A stretch of 28,264 nt of DNA from JASFYU01 sp045046905 (lineage in GTDB: Bacteria > Bacteroidota > Bacteroidia > Flavobacteriales > Flavobacteriaceae). The notes below the pieces were generated by a model. That model was not told the origin of the DNA, did no database searches, and saw only the letters and a program-made list of their open reading frames with translations. The position numbers and the translations under genes were made by a program. Positions 1 through 6,987 of this stretch are shown one piece after another. The DNA lies in assembly GCA_045046905.1 (NCBI GenBank), contig JASFYU010000075.1, positions 1-28,264 of the forward strand, read 5' to 3'. Position 1 is the stretch's first letter. Every line of letters starts with the position of its first letter.

Positions 1-15
1 ACGCTCTTCCGATCT
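1..15 (+). other. Illumina adapter remnant at contig end
   Basis: The first 15 bases, ACGCTCTTCCGATCT, equal the 3' end of the Illumina TruSeq universal adapter. They are very probably not genomic. The natural sequence starts at about base 16, inside what looks like a terminator stem, so the contig end is an untrimmed read end. Confidence 0.88.
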
Positions 16-41
16 CCCGACCATATCATCGGGGCTTTTTT
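16..41 (+). terminator. Rho-independent terminator, left arm clipped
   Basis: CCCGA (16-20) pairs with TCGGG (29-33) around an 8-base loop and is followed by GC and six T. The right arm continues with another G and C that would pair with a longer left arm, but adapter sequence occupies that place. It would end a + strand gene lying left of the window and insulate rpoD. Confidence 0.6.
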
Positions 42-147
42 GTATTTTAACCAAAAAACAAAAATTTTTACCTGTTTTTGTAACATTTTTGGTTTTTCTA
101 CGTATAAGTATATGCAGTCTATGCAATTTTGAACTTAATATACTTAG

Positions 148-1011
148 ATGAGACAGCTTAAAATTACAAAACAGGTCACCAATAGGGAGACCGCATCTTT
201 GGACAAGTACTTGCAAGAAATCGGCAGGGTAGATCTTATTACCGCAGATGAAGAAGTAGAATTGGCACAACGCATCAAGGCAGGCGACCAGCTCGCTCTT
301 GAAAAACTAACAAAGGCCAATCTTCGATTCGTGGTATCCGTTGCCAAGCAATACCAAAACCAAGGACTTACTTTACCAGATCTAATCAACGAGGGCAACC
401 TTGGCCTGATTAAAGCCGCACAACGCTTTGATGAAACACGCGGGTTTAAATTTATTTCCTATGCCGTATGGTGGATTCGACAATCTATCTTACAAGCGCT
501 AGCAGAACAGTCTCGTATTGTTCGTCTGCCTTTGAATAAAATTGGTTCTATAAATAAAATCAATAAGACATTTGCATTTTTGGAGCAGGCACATGAACGC
601 CCACCCTCCCCAGAAGAAATTGCAAAAGAGTTGGATATGACCGTTGAGGATGTCAAACAATCGCTGAAAAATTCTGGTCGTCATGTTTCTATGGATGCTC
701 CTTTAATCGATGGTGAAGATTCTAACCTTTACGATGTACTTCGTAGTGGAGAGTCTCCAAACCCCGACAGAGCTTTGCTGCACGAATCTTTACGTACTGA
801 AATCGAACGTGCCTTAGAAACCTTGACACCGAGAGAAGCAGATGTTATTCGTTTATACTTTGGTCTTGCAGGACAACATTCTATGACCTTAGAGGAAATT
901 GGAGAAACCTTTGACCTAACCAGAGAAAGGGTGCGTCAAATTAAGGAAAAAGCGATTCGCAGGTTGAAACACACCTCAAGAAGCAAAATTTTGAAGACCT
1001 ATCTTGGCTAG
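148..1011 (+). CDS. rpoD: Primary RNA polymerase sigma factor (sigma-70, RpoD/SigA)
   Basis: This is the housekeeping sigma factor that directs RNA polymerase to most promoters. Region 1.2 lies at about residues 15-50. Region 2 runs from about 57 to 118 and includes the DLINEGNLGLIKA and SYAVWWIRQSI core-binding and -10-recognition helices. Region 3 lies at about 130-210. Region 4 (225-275) contains LTPREADVIRLYFGL and a helix-turn-helix with TRERVRQIKEKA. The protein has 287 residues and lacks the long acidic region 1.1 of the E. coli protein, which is the normal form in Bacteroidota. The ATG has no Shine-Dalgarno sequence. A weak -7-like element CAATTTTG (124-131, one mismatch to TAnnTTTG) lies just upstream. 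The gene stands alone between two terminators. The family call is secure; the assignment as the primary rather than an alternative sigma rests on length and region 2 and 4 conservation. Confidence 0.95.
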   Translation: MRQLKITKQVTNRETASLDKYLQEIGRVDLITADEEVELAQRIKAGDQLALEKLTKANLRFVVSVAKQYQNQGLTLPDLINEGNLGLIKAAQRFDETRGFKFISYAVWWIRQSILQALAEQSRIVRLPLNKIGSINKINKTFAFLEQAHERPPSPEEIAKELDMTVEDVKQSLKNSGRHVSMDAPLIDGEDSNLYDVLRSGESPNPDRALLHESLRTEIERALETLTPREADVIRLYFGLAGQHSMTLEEIGETFDLTRERVRQIKEKAIRRLKHTSRSKILKTYLG

Positions 1012-1108
1012 GCCTGCTTTTTTATAGGCATGACAAGACATAAATTATATGTTAAATATTCCATAAATTGGAATTTTGGAACAAAAGTTGTAATTTGTGC
1101 TGCATAAC

Positions 1109-1135
1109 AACAGTTATCATGACTGTTCGTTTTTT
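1109..1135 (+). terminator. Possible weak terminator hairpin
   Basis: AACAGT (1109-1114) and ACTGTT (1122-1127) form a 6-bp stem around a 7-base loop, followed by CG and six T. It lies upstream of a stronger terminator in the same direction, so it may be a first stop for rpoD or part of a short separate transcript. Confidence 0.35.
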
Positions 1136-1147
1136 GATTGATGAATA

Positions 1148-1176
1148 AACTCCGGCTGATTACCGGAGTTTTTTTT
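1148..1176 (+). terminator. Rho-independent terminator after rpoD
   Basis: AACTCCGG (1148-1155) pairs with CCGGAGTT (1163-1170) around a 7-base loop, and the run of T continues to 1176. This 8-bp GC-cored stem is the clearest terminator in the left part of the window and separates rpoD from the next gene. Confidence 0.85.
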
Positions 1177-1275
1177 ATTTAGGCCCTCTATCGCTATTAT
1201 CGCATAGATCAGACCTACAAAAACACACATTCTTTCGTCTGGATTATAGCCGATTATATTGCATTTTAAGAAATT

Positions 1276-1497
1276 ATGAAGGCATTAGAAGAACAACCTA
1301 ACAATCCGCTCCACGGTATAAAACTGATTACCATATTGGAGCATCTTACCCAAAAATATACATGGGAAGAATTGGCTTCAAACGTAAATATCAACTGTTT
1401 TAAAAGCAATCCGTCTATTAAATCCTCACTTAAATTTTTACGCAGAACACCCTGGGCCAGAGAAAAGGTTGAACAACTATATTTAAGATCCATATAA
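1276..1497 (+). CDS. VF530 family (DUF2132) small DNA-binding protein
   Basis: This 73-residue protein matches the VF530/DUF2132 family over its full length: NNPLHG near the N-terminus, WEELA, INCFKS, then SSLKFLRRTPWAR and a final VEQLYL. The family is named after a Vibrio fischeri protein whose fold suggested DNA binding; its cellular role is not known. The highly conserved basic RRTPWAR segment (about residues 56-62) is the obvious candidate contact surface. The ATG lies 99 bases after the rpoD terminator; no strong promoter match is seen. trmL follows after 12 bases on the same strand, so the two are probably transcribed together, although no functional link is known. Confidence 0.88.
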   Translation: MKALEEQPNNPLHGIKLITILEHLTQKYTWEELASNVNINCFKSNPSIKSSLKFLRRTPWAREKVEQLYLRSI

Positions 1498-1509
1498 GAA
1501 CACCAAAAA

Positions 1510-1962
1510 ATGGCATTGAACATTGTCCTTATCGAGCCTGAGATACCCACCAATACCGGAAATATCGGCAGATTAAGCCTAGCCACAGGCGCTACCTTAC
1601 ATTTAGTTAAACCACTGGGTTTCGACCTTGACAATAAAAGGTTAAAACGAGCCGGACTAGACTACTGGCAACATATACAGCTCTATGTTTATGAAAGCAG
1701 TGATGAATTTTTCAATACCCATAAGGAAAAAAAAATGGTGTACTTTTCAAGCCATGCTAAAAAAGACCATTGGTCAATTGAATACAAAGACGATATGTTT
1801 TTGGTTTTCGGAAAAGAATCAGAAGGGCTGCCCCAGCAAATCATAAACGCCAATAAAAGTGACATCTATAAGATACCCTTGTATAGCGAACATATCAGAA
1901 GTTTAAATTTAGCCAATGCCGTAGGTATTGTACTGTATGAAGGCTTAAAACAACTACGCTAA
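1510..1962 (+). CDS. trmL: tRNA (cytidine/uridine-34-2'-O)-methyltransferase TrmL
   Basis: This SPOUT-class methyltransferase uses S-adenosylmethionine to methylate the ribose of the wobble base in tRNA-Leu isoacceptors. The protein is 150 residues, normal for the family. Signature blocks are IEPEIPTNTGNIGRL (8-22), FGKESEGLP (100-108), and the C-terminal knot IPLYSEHIRSLNLANAVGI (122-140), which forms the cofactor-binding trefoil. It acts as a cytoplasmic homodimer in characterised members. The ATG is preceded by an A-rich stretch rather than a Shine-Dalgarno sequence. It lies 12 bases after the VF530-family gene. Other SpoU/TrmH relatives are longer and carry an RNA-binding extension, which is absent here, so TrmL is the best fit. 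Confidence 0.93.
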   Translation: MALNIVLIEPEIPTNTGNIGRLSLATGATLHLVKPLGFDLDNKRLKRAGLDYWQHIQLYVYESSDEFFNTHKEKKMVYFSSHAKKDHWSIEYKDDMFLVFGKESEGLPQQIINANKSDIYKIPLYSEHIRSLNLANAVGIVLYEGLKQLR

Positions 1963-2015
1963 ATTTTGTTGAATTCATTTTAGTATCTTTAAGAAAATTC
2001 TTTATTCTTCTCAAA

Positions 2016-4649
2016 ATGAAAAAAATTCAATTGTTTGCCATACTACTGACCGTCAGTAGTTTTTTTTATTCCTGTAAACAAGAAAAAAACAACGAAGAGG
2101 TATCAGAAAACAAAGCAATCGAATTCAACCTACCGGACGGATTCGAATTGGAAGACCTCTACCACCCCAGTTCAAATGGCCAAGGCTCATGGGTGGCACT
2201 AGCCCAAGGTGCTGGCAAAATATACGCCTGCGACCAACGCGGAAAAATATATACATTCAAGGCCCCTGCCGCAGGGGAGACCATCAATGCTTCAGAGGTC
2301 GATAGCCTAGATCTCAATATTGGTGAGGCCCATGGCCTTTTCTGGTCACATAACGCCCTATACGTGGCAGTCAATAAACGCTGGGACGATGATGTACCTG
2401 ACGAAGAAGAAAGCGGTAGTGGTGTATACCGTATTACCGATACCGATGGTGATGATACTTTAGACAAGGTAGAACTGTTGTTGAAATTGAATGGCGCAGG
2501 AGAACACGGCCCACATAGTTTTGTATTGTCTCCAGACGGAAAAGATATTTATTTTATCGCTGGAAACCACACCTTGATACCCGAAAAATTAAAAGAAAAT
2601 TGTCGTTTGCCTACGAATTGGGGTGAAGACAACCTTTTTGAACCCTATTTAGACGCCCGTGGGCACGCCAATGACATCAAGGCACCAGGAGGCTGGATCG
2701 CCAAATTCAGCCCTGACGGTACAGATTGGGAAATCATCTCAGCTGGTTTTCGAAATCCGTTCGATATGGCTTTTAACCAAGATGGTGAACTATTTGCCTA
2801 TGATGCTGATATGGAATGGGATATTGGAATGCCTTGGTACCGCCCAACACGTATCTGTCATGTCACCAGTGGCAGCGAATTCGGCTGGCGTACGGGATCT
2901 GGAAAATGGCCTGCCTATTATCCTGATAATCTTCCGGCTGTACACAACCTAGAACAAGGCTCGCCAACAGCGGTGCTTTCTGGTGCAGGACTGAATTTTC
3001 CGGCAAAATACAAGAGCGGACTCCTGATAATGGACTGGAGTTTTGGCACCCTGTATTTTATCGATTTAAAACCCGAGGGAAGCACCTATACCGCTACAAG
3101 AGAAGAGTTTCTCTCAGGCACTCCCCTACCCTTGACTGATATGATTACCGGGGCTGATGGCAACCTCTATTTTGCCACCGGTGGCCGTGGATTAGACTCC
3201 CACCTATACCGACTAAGCTATAAAGGAACTGATACCGACAAGACAACTACCTCTGATGACACATCTAAACAACTGAGGCAATTGCGTCAAAGCATAGAAA
3301 AATACCATTCCGAGCAATCGGAAGACGCCATTCCCTTGGCATGGAACAACCTGGGCCATAAAGATCGGTTTATTCGATATGCCGCCCGTATTGCACTGGA
3401 GCACCAGCCCGTATCACAGTGGCAAGCACGCTTTTTTACCGAAAAAGAAGCTACCAAAATTATTGAAGCAGGTATCGCCTTGGCAAGACAGGGCAGCAAA
3501 AACCTACAAGAAAAAATTATCAGTAAGTTAAACCAACTGTCTTTAGAATCATTAACGGCAACGGAACAGATTTCATTGTTACGTAATTACGCCCTTCTAT
3601 TCATTCGAATGGGCGAACCAAGCGCACAAATTGCAAAGGCTACGGCAAGAAAATTAAAATCCTCCTTTCCGCATACCAGTAATACCATAAATCGAGAACT
3701 GGGTCAAATCCTATTATTTTTGAAAGCAGATGGAATTACAGAGAGCTTAGTAGAACTATTGGAGAAACACACTCGAGAAAAGACCATCACCGAAGGCGTT
3801 CAAATGCTCTCGAAAGAAACCTCAATGCGAAGCGAGCAATACGGTCCGCTGATTAGAGAGGTTATCGAGAAAATGCCTCCTAGCGAGGCTATTTATTACG
3901 GTCTTTTACTAAGCCATGCCAACCATGGGTGGACAAAAGAAAGTCGTGAAAAATATTTTAGCTGGTTTTTCGATGTTCTTGGAGCAAAAGGCGGGTTGAG
4001 CTTTAAGCCCTATATGGAAAACGTGAGGAAACAGGCAATGACCCATGTTCCAAAAAACGAGAAAGAATATTTTCAGGAAATATCAGGTATCTATTCTCCA
4101 TCTACAGCGGTAGCCGATTTACCACAACCCATTGGGCCTGGAAACAATTATTCTAAAGATGATGTGAATACTATTATCAGAACAGGCTTAGACGACTACA
4201 ACGGAAAAGTCACCGATGGTGAACGCGCCTATAAAGCTGGTATGTGCGTATTATGCCATCGTATGCGCGGTGAAGGTGGTGCTACAGGACCAGACCTTAC
4301 TCAAGCCCATACCAGATTCAGTACGTATAGCATGATCTTCGCCCTGAACAATCCAAATGATCAAATCTCGGACCAATACGCAAATACGCTGTTCCACACC
4401 AAAGATGGCAAAAAATTGGCTGGTCGCATAAAATCCGAAGAAGGCGACAGTATAACCTTAATGCCCAACCCATTCAATGAGGGCTATACCATACAATTAG
4501 CTAAGGAGGATGTGGAAAAACGCGAGCTTTCTCCCATTTCACCTATGCCTCCCGGTCTCTTGAATCGCTTGGGCGAGCAAGAAATTTTAGATTTATTCGC
4601 ATATCTGCAATCAGGCGGTGATGCAGATCACGAAGTGTACAACAGGTAA
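2016..4649 (+). CDS. Lipoprotein with beta-propeller, helical repeats and c-type heme domain
   Basis: The 877-residue product starts with a lipoprotein signal ending at Cys20 (FFYSC), so it should be anchored in the envelope. Residues about 36-405 resemble the putative membrane-bound dehydrogenase/soluble glucose dehydrogenase-like propeller (TIGR02604 type), with FSPDGTDW, FRNPFDMAF and GADGNLYFATGGRG. Residues about 420-690 are alpha-helical, HEAT-like. The C-terminal part has one heme attachment site CVLCH (744-748) followed by GEGGATGPDLT, as in the Pirellula/Verrucomicrobium heme-binding domain (TIGR02603), with a candidate methionine ligand in PMPPG. It probably oxidises a sugar or alcohol and passes electrons to its own heme, but the substrate is unknown. 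A TATCTTTA element (1984-1991) is a weak promoter candidate. It appears to be a single gene between trmL and the rpe promoter. Confidence 0.82.
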   Translation: MKKIQLFAILLTVSSFFYSCKQEKNNEEVSENKAIEFNLPDGFELEDLYHPSSNGQGSWVALAQGAGKIYACDQRGKIYTFKAPAAGETINASEVDSLDLNIGEAHGLFWSHNALYVAVNKRWDDDVPDEEESGSGVYRITDTDGDDTLDKVELLLKLNGAGEHGPHSFVLSPDGKDIYFIAGNHTLIPEKLKENCRLPTNWGEDNLFEPYLDARGHANDIKAPGGWIAKFSPDGTDWEIISAGFRNPFDMAFNQDGELFAYDADMEWDIGMPWYRPTRICHVTSGSEFGWRTGSGKWPAYYPDNLPAVHNLEQGSPTAVLSGAGLNFPAKYKSGLLIMDWSFGTLYFIDLKPEGSTYTATREEFLSGTPLPLTDMITGADGNLYFATGGRGLDSHLYRLSYKGTDTDKTTTSDDTSKQLRQLRQSIEKYHSEQSEDAIPLAWNNLGHKDRFIRYAARIALEHQPVSQWQARFFTEKEATKIIEAGIALARQGSKNLQEKIISKLNQLSLESLTATEQISLLRNYALLFIRMGEPSAQIAKATARKLKSSFPHTSNTINRELGQILLFLKADGITESLVELLEKHTREKTITEGVQMLSKETSMRSEQYGPLIREVIEKMPPSEAIYYGLLLSHANHGWTKESREKYFSWFFDVLGAKGGLSFKPYMENVRKQAMTHVPKNEKEYFQEISGIYSPSTAVADLPQPIGPGNNYSKDDVNTIIRTGLDDYNGKVTDGERAYKAGMCVLCHRMRGEGGATGPDLTQAHTRFSTYSMIFALNNPNDQISDQYANTLFHTKDGKKLAGRIKSEEGDSITLMPNPFNEGYTIQLAKEDVEKRELSPISPMPPGLLNRLGEQEILDLFAYLQSGGDADHEVYNR

Positions 4650-4658
4650 GCATAGCTA

Positions 4659-4692
4659 TTGACTCGATAACATTCTCATTTCGTTATCTTTG
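4659..4692 (+). promoter_or_regulatory. Bacteroidota-type promoter for rpe-ypdA
   Basis: A perfect -7 element TATCTTTG (4685-4692, consensus TAnnTTTG) has a TTG (4659-4661) 23 bases upstream as -33 candidate. Transcription would start near 4698, just before the leader hairpin. Confidence 0.55.
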
Positions 4693-4704
4693 CTCAAAAT
4701 AAAC

Positions 4705-4751
4705 TACCAAGAGGTAAAGCTGCTAGCAAAAGGCAGCTTTACCCCTTGGTA
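4705..4751 (+). repeat. Long inverted repeat in rpe leader
   Basis: TACCAAG (4705-4711) pairs with CTTGGTA (4745-4751). After one A/C mismatch, GGTAAAGCTGC (4713-4723) pairs with GCAGCTTTACC (4733-4743). The loop is nine bases. No T run follows, so it is not a standard terminator. It should fold at the very 5' end of the rpe mRNA and ends 24 bases before the start codon. Confidence 0.85.
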
Positions 4752-4775
4752 ACAATACCTTTTAGTCACTATAAA

Positions 4776-5438
4776 ATGAGCAAAGTTAAAATAGCCCCTT
4801 CACTCCTAGCTGCCGACTTTGGCAACCTGCAACGCGATGTAGAAATGGTGAATGAAAGCAAGGCCGACTGGCACCATATCGATATTATGGATGGTGTTTT
4901 TGTGCCTAATATTTCTTATGGCATGCCCGTGGTAAAAGCAATTTCAAAATATGCAACCAAACCATTGGACGTTCACTTAATGATTGTTGACCCCGACCGC
5001 TATATCAAAACCTTTGCCGATTTGAAGGCCCATATATTAACGGTGCACTACGAAGCCTGCACTCATCTGCACAGAACACTACAAGCCATAAAGTCTGAAG
5101 GAATGATGGCAGGAGTAGCGCTTAATCCACACACCAACATAAGTCTTCTAGAAGACACTATTAACGATATCGACCTTGTGTGTATAATGAGTGTAAACCC
5201 AGGGTTCGGAGGCCAATCTTTTATAGATAATACCTTTGACAAAGTAAGGGCATTAAGAGAACTCATTCAAAGAAAAGGCGCGAAGACACTGATTGAAATC
5301 GATGGCGGTGTGAGCTCAATTAATGCAAAGGCCCTTGTCGATGCCGGTGCCGATGTCCTAGTTGCAGGTAGCTTTGTGTTCAAAAGTGAAGAACCAATGC
5401 ATACCATACAGGAACTAAAGGATATAACAGGAAGATGA
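4776..5438 (+). CDS. rpe: Ribulose-phosphate 3-epimerase
   Basis: Rpe interconverts D-ribulose 5-phosphate and D-xylulose 5-phosphate in the pentose phosphate pathway, in the cytoplasm. The 220-residue TIM barrel shows IAPSLLAADFG (6-16), metal and catalytic residues in HHIDIMDGVFVPN (33-45), DVHLMI (65-70), MSVNPGFGGQ (138-147) and EIDGGV (174-179), all in place. The start is the ATG at 4776. An in-frame TTG at 4746 would add ten residues but lies inside the leader hairpin and is not expected. The stop overlaps the ATG of ypdA (ATGA), so the two are translationally coupled. The leader hairpin may affect transcript stability or initiation. Confidence 0.96.
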   Translation: MSKVKIAPSLLAADFGNLQRDVEMVNESKADWHHIDIMDGVFVPNISYGMPVVKAISKYATKPLDVHLMIVDPDRYIKTFADLKAHILTVHYEACTHLHRTLQAIKSEGMMAGVALNPHTNISLLEDTINDIDLVCIMSVNPGFGGQSFIDNTFDKVRALRELIQRKGAKTLIEIDGGVSSINAKALVDAGADVLVAGSFVFKSEEPMHTIQELKDITGR

Positions 5439-6403
5439 AGCAGTTCGACGTATTAATAATCGGAGGAGGGCCCATTGGTATCGCCTGTGGATTAGAAGCG
5501 AAAAAGAAAGGCTTACGCTATATAATCCTTGAAAAGGGACCCATTGTAAATTCGCTCTACAACTACCCAGACAATATGCAGTTTTTCTCCTCTTCGGAAC
5601 GACTCGAAATAGATAATATTCCTTTTATCAGCAGTGAAGCCAAACCCAAGCGCAATGAAGCTTTAGAATACTATCGTAGAATTGTAAGCAATAATGAATT
5701 GAACATTCATCTTTTTGAAAAGGTAGAGCATATTCAAAAATCAAATACTACATTCAAGGTCGTTTCCGACAAAAGCGAGTATACTACATCTCATTTAATC
5801 ATAGCCACAGGCTTTTACGACCTACCCAACCCTCTTAATATTCCTGGAGAAAATTTACCCAAAGTATCACATTACTACAAGAACCCCCATTTTTATGCCA
5901 ACCAAAAACTGGCGGTGGTCGGTGCAAGTAATTCAGCCATTGATGCGGCATTGGAATGTTGGCGCAAGGGCTCTGAGGTCACTTTAATTATTCGTGGTTC
6001 AGAAGTAGGGCAACGGGTAAAGTACTGGGTTCGCCCCGATATTATCAACCGTATAGAGGAAGGTAGTATAAAGGTGTACTATAATGCTGTCTTGAAAGAA
6101 ATTAGAAAAGATGAGGTAATCATCGACACACCCAAAGGCGATATTCTCCTGAAAAATGATTTTGTATTGGCCTTGACCGGCTATATGCCGAATTTTGAAT
6201 TTTTAGAAAAATTGGGTATTGAATTCTCCAATGATGAAAAAAGACTACCCAACTATAATACCGAAACCATGGAGACCAATGTGGACAGGATTTATCTAGC
6301 CGGTGTTATCTGTGGCGGCATGGAAACCCATAAATGGTTTATTGAAAATTCTAGGATTCACGCTAAAATCATAATGAAATCCATTTTAACTAAAAAAGCC
6401 TAA
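5435..6403 (+). CDS. ypdA: YpdA family FAD-dependent bacillithiol disulfide reductase
   Basis: This 322-residue flavoprotein has an N-terminal FAD-binding Rossmann motif IIGGGPIG (8-15) and a second nucleotide-binding motif VVGASNSAIDAAL near residue 170 for NADPH. The C-terminal part has GYMPNFEFL and the family-typical GVICGGMETHKWFIEN. It lacks the CxxC redox pair of thioredoxin reductase, which separates it from TrxB. YpdA proteins reduce oxidised bacillithiol in Firmicutes, and Flavobacteria also carry bacillithiol synthesis genes. A cysteine (Cys18) lies just after the FAD loop; whether it replaces the functional Cys14 described in Staphylococcus YpdA is uncertain because its position in the loop differs. 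It overlaps rpe by four bases. Its last codons and stop form part of a terminator hairpin. Confidence 0.85.
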   Translation: MKQFDVLIIGGGPIGIACGLEAKKKGLRYIILEKGPIVNSLYNYPDNMQFFSSSERLEIDNIPFISSEAKPKRNEALEYYRRIVSNNELNIHLFEKVEHIQKSNTTFKVVSDKSEYTTSHLIIATGFYDLPNPLNIPGENLPKVSHYYKNPHFYANQKLAVVGASNSAIDAALECWRKGSEVTLIIRGSEVGQRVKYWVRPDIINRIEEGSIKVYYNAVLKEIRKDEVIIDTPKGDILLKNDFVLALTGYMPNFEFLEKLGIEFSNDEKRLPNYNTETMETNVDRIYLAGVICGGMETHKWFIENSRIHAKIIMKSILTKKA

Positions 6404-6425
6404 CTATCAATTAGTTAGACTTTTT
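6392..6425. terminator. Bidirectional terminator between ypdA and tRNA-Arg
   Basis: CTAACTA (6400-6406) and TAGTTAG (6412-6418) form a 7-bp stem with a 5-base loop. On the minus strand it is followed by GC and six T (6397-6392). On the plus strand it is followed by AC and five T (6421-6425). The ypdA stop codon lies within the stem. It would end both converging transcripts. Confidence 0.7.
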
Positions 6426-6430
6426 ATTAG

Positions 6431-6504
6431 TGACCGCGAAGGGATTCAAACCCCCAACCCTCAGAGCCGAAATCTGATGCGCTATTCAGTTGCGCCACGC
6501 GGCC
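6431..6504 (-). tRNA. tRNA-Arg (anticodon UCG)
   Basis: The minus strand folds as a complete 74-base tRNA. The acceptor stem GGCCGCG/CGCGGTC has one G-U pair. The D stem is GCGC/GCGC, and the anticodon stem TCAGA/TCTGA encloses loop TTTCGGC, giving anticodon TCG, which reads CGA and related arginine codons. The variable loop is five bases and the T stem is GGGGG/CCCTT. The discriminator is A and CCA is not encoded. The D loop has GA instead of GG and the T loop starts TTT instead of TTC, so the usual 19-56 G-C tertiary pair would be A-U. It starts three bases after the yqeY stop codon. Confidence 0.96.
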
Positions 6505-6507
6505 GTA

Positions 6508-6960
6508 CTATGCTAGTAATTTACTTTTGACAATATTCGAAATGGTCTTTCCATCAGCACGTCCCGCCAACTCCTTGGAAACTATTCCCATAACTTTTCC
6601 CATATCTTTCATTCCTGAAGCGCCTATTGCATCTATTGCCTGCACTATCACTTTTTCAATTTCTTCAGCAGTCAATTGCTCAGGCAAGAATTTTTCAATA
6701 ATGGCAACTTGTGCCAATTCTGGCTCGGCTAGGTCATTTCTTCCCTGTTCGGCAAAGATAGCAGCGCTATCCTTACGTTGTTTAACCAATTTTTGCACTA
6801 GCTTAACCTCATCTTCCTCCGATAGGCCTGCCGTACTGCCACTTTCGGTTTGCGTCATCAACAGGGCTGATTTTATAGCGCGAAGTGATTCTAAGGCCAC
6901 TGTATCTCTAGCTTTCATAGCTGTTTTAATCTGCTCCATTACCTGCTCCTGCAAACTCAT
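6508..6960 (-). CDS. yqeY: GatB/YqeY domain-containing protein
   Basis: This 150-residue protein is a full-length YqeY: MKARDTVALESLRAIKSAL near the N-terminus, EEDEVKLVQKLVKQRKDSA in the middle, EKFLPEQLT, and a C-terminal GMKDMGKVMGIVSKELAGRADGK block. The same fold forms the tail of GatB and GatE, the tRNA-dependent amidotransferase subunits, where it helps hold the tRNA. Free YqeY has no established reaction. It is separated from ftsZ by a terminator, so it probably has its own promoter; TATCTTCG, one mismatch to TAnnTTTG, lies directly after that terminator. The tRNA-Arg gene begins three bases after its stop, so both are likely on one transcript, an interesting pairing for a protein with a tRNA-associated fold. 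Confidence 0.93.
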   Translation of the reverse strand: MSLQEQVMEQIKTAMKARDTVALESLRAIKSALLMTQTESGSTAGLSEEDEVKLVQKLVKQRKDSAAIFAEQGRNDLAEPELAQVAIIEKFLPEQLTAEEIEKVIVQAIDAIGASGMKDMGKVMGIVSKELAGRADGKTISNIVKSKLLA

Positions 6961-6987
6961 ATTCCTATAATTTTGGACTGCGAAGAT

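Noticed and set aside
4705..4751. The rpe leader hairpin as a terminator of the preceding heme-protein gene
   Set aside because: No run of T follows on either strand, and a good promoter element lies before it, so it belongs to the rpe transcript.
4746..4775. An upstream TTG start for rpe adding ten residues
   Set aside because: The TTG lies in the 3' arm of the leader hairpin, and the conserved N-terminus (KIAPSLLAADF) follows the ATG at 4776 at the usual distance.
5435..6403. ypdA considered as thioredoxin reductase
   Set aside because: The CxxC redox pair required in TrxB is absent, and the C-terminal GGMETHKWFIEN block is typical of YpdA.
6527..6970. A 147-codon open frame opposite yqeY
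   Set aside because: It covers almost exactly the yqeY gene in antisense. yqeY itself has full family conservation, so the antisense frame is a by-product of codon use.
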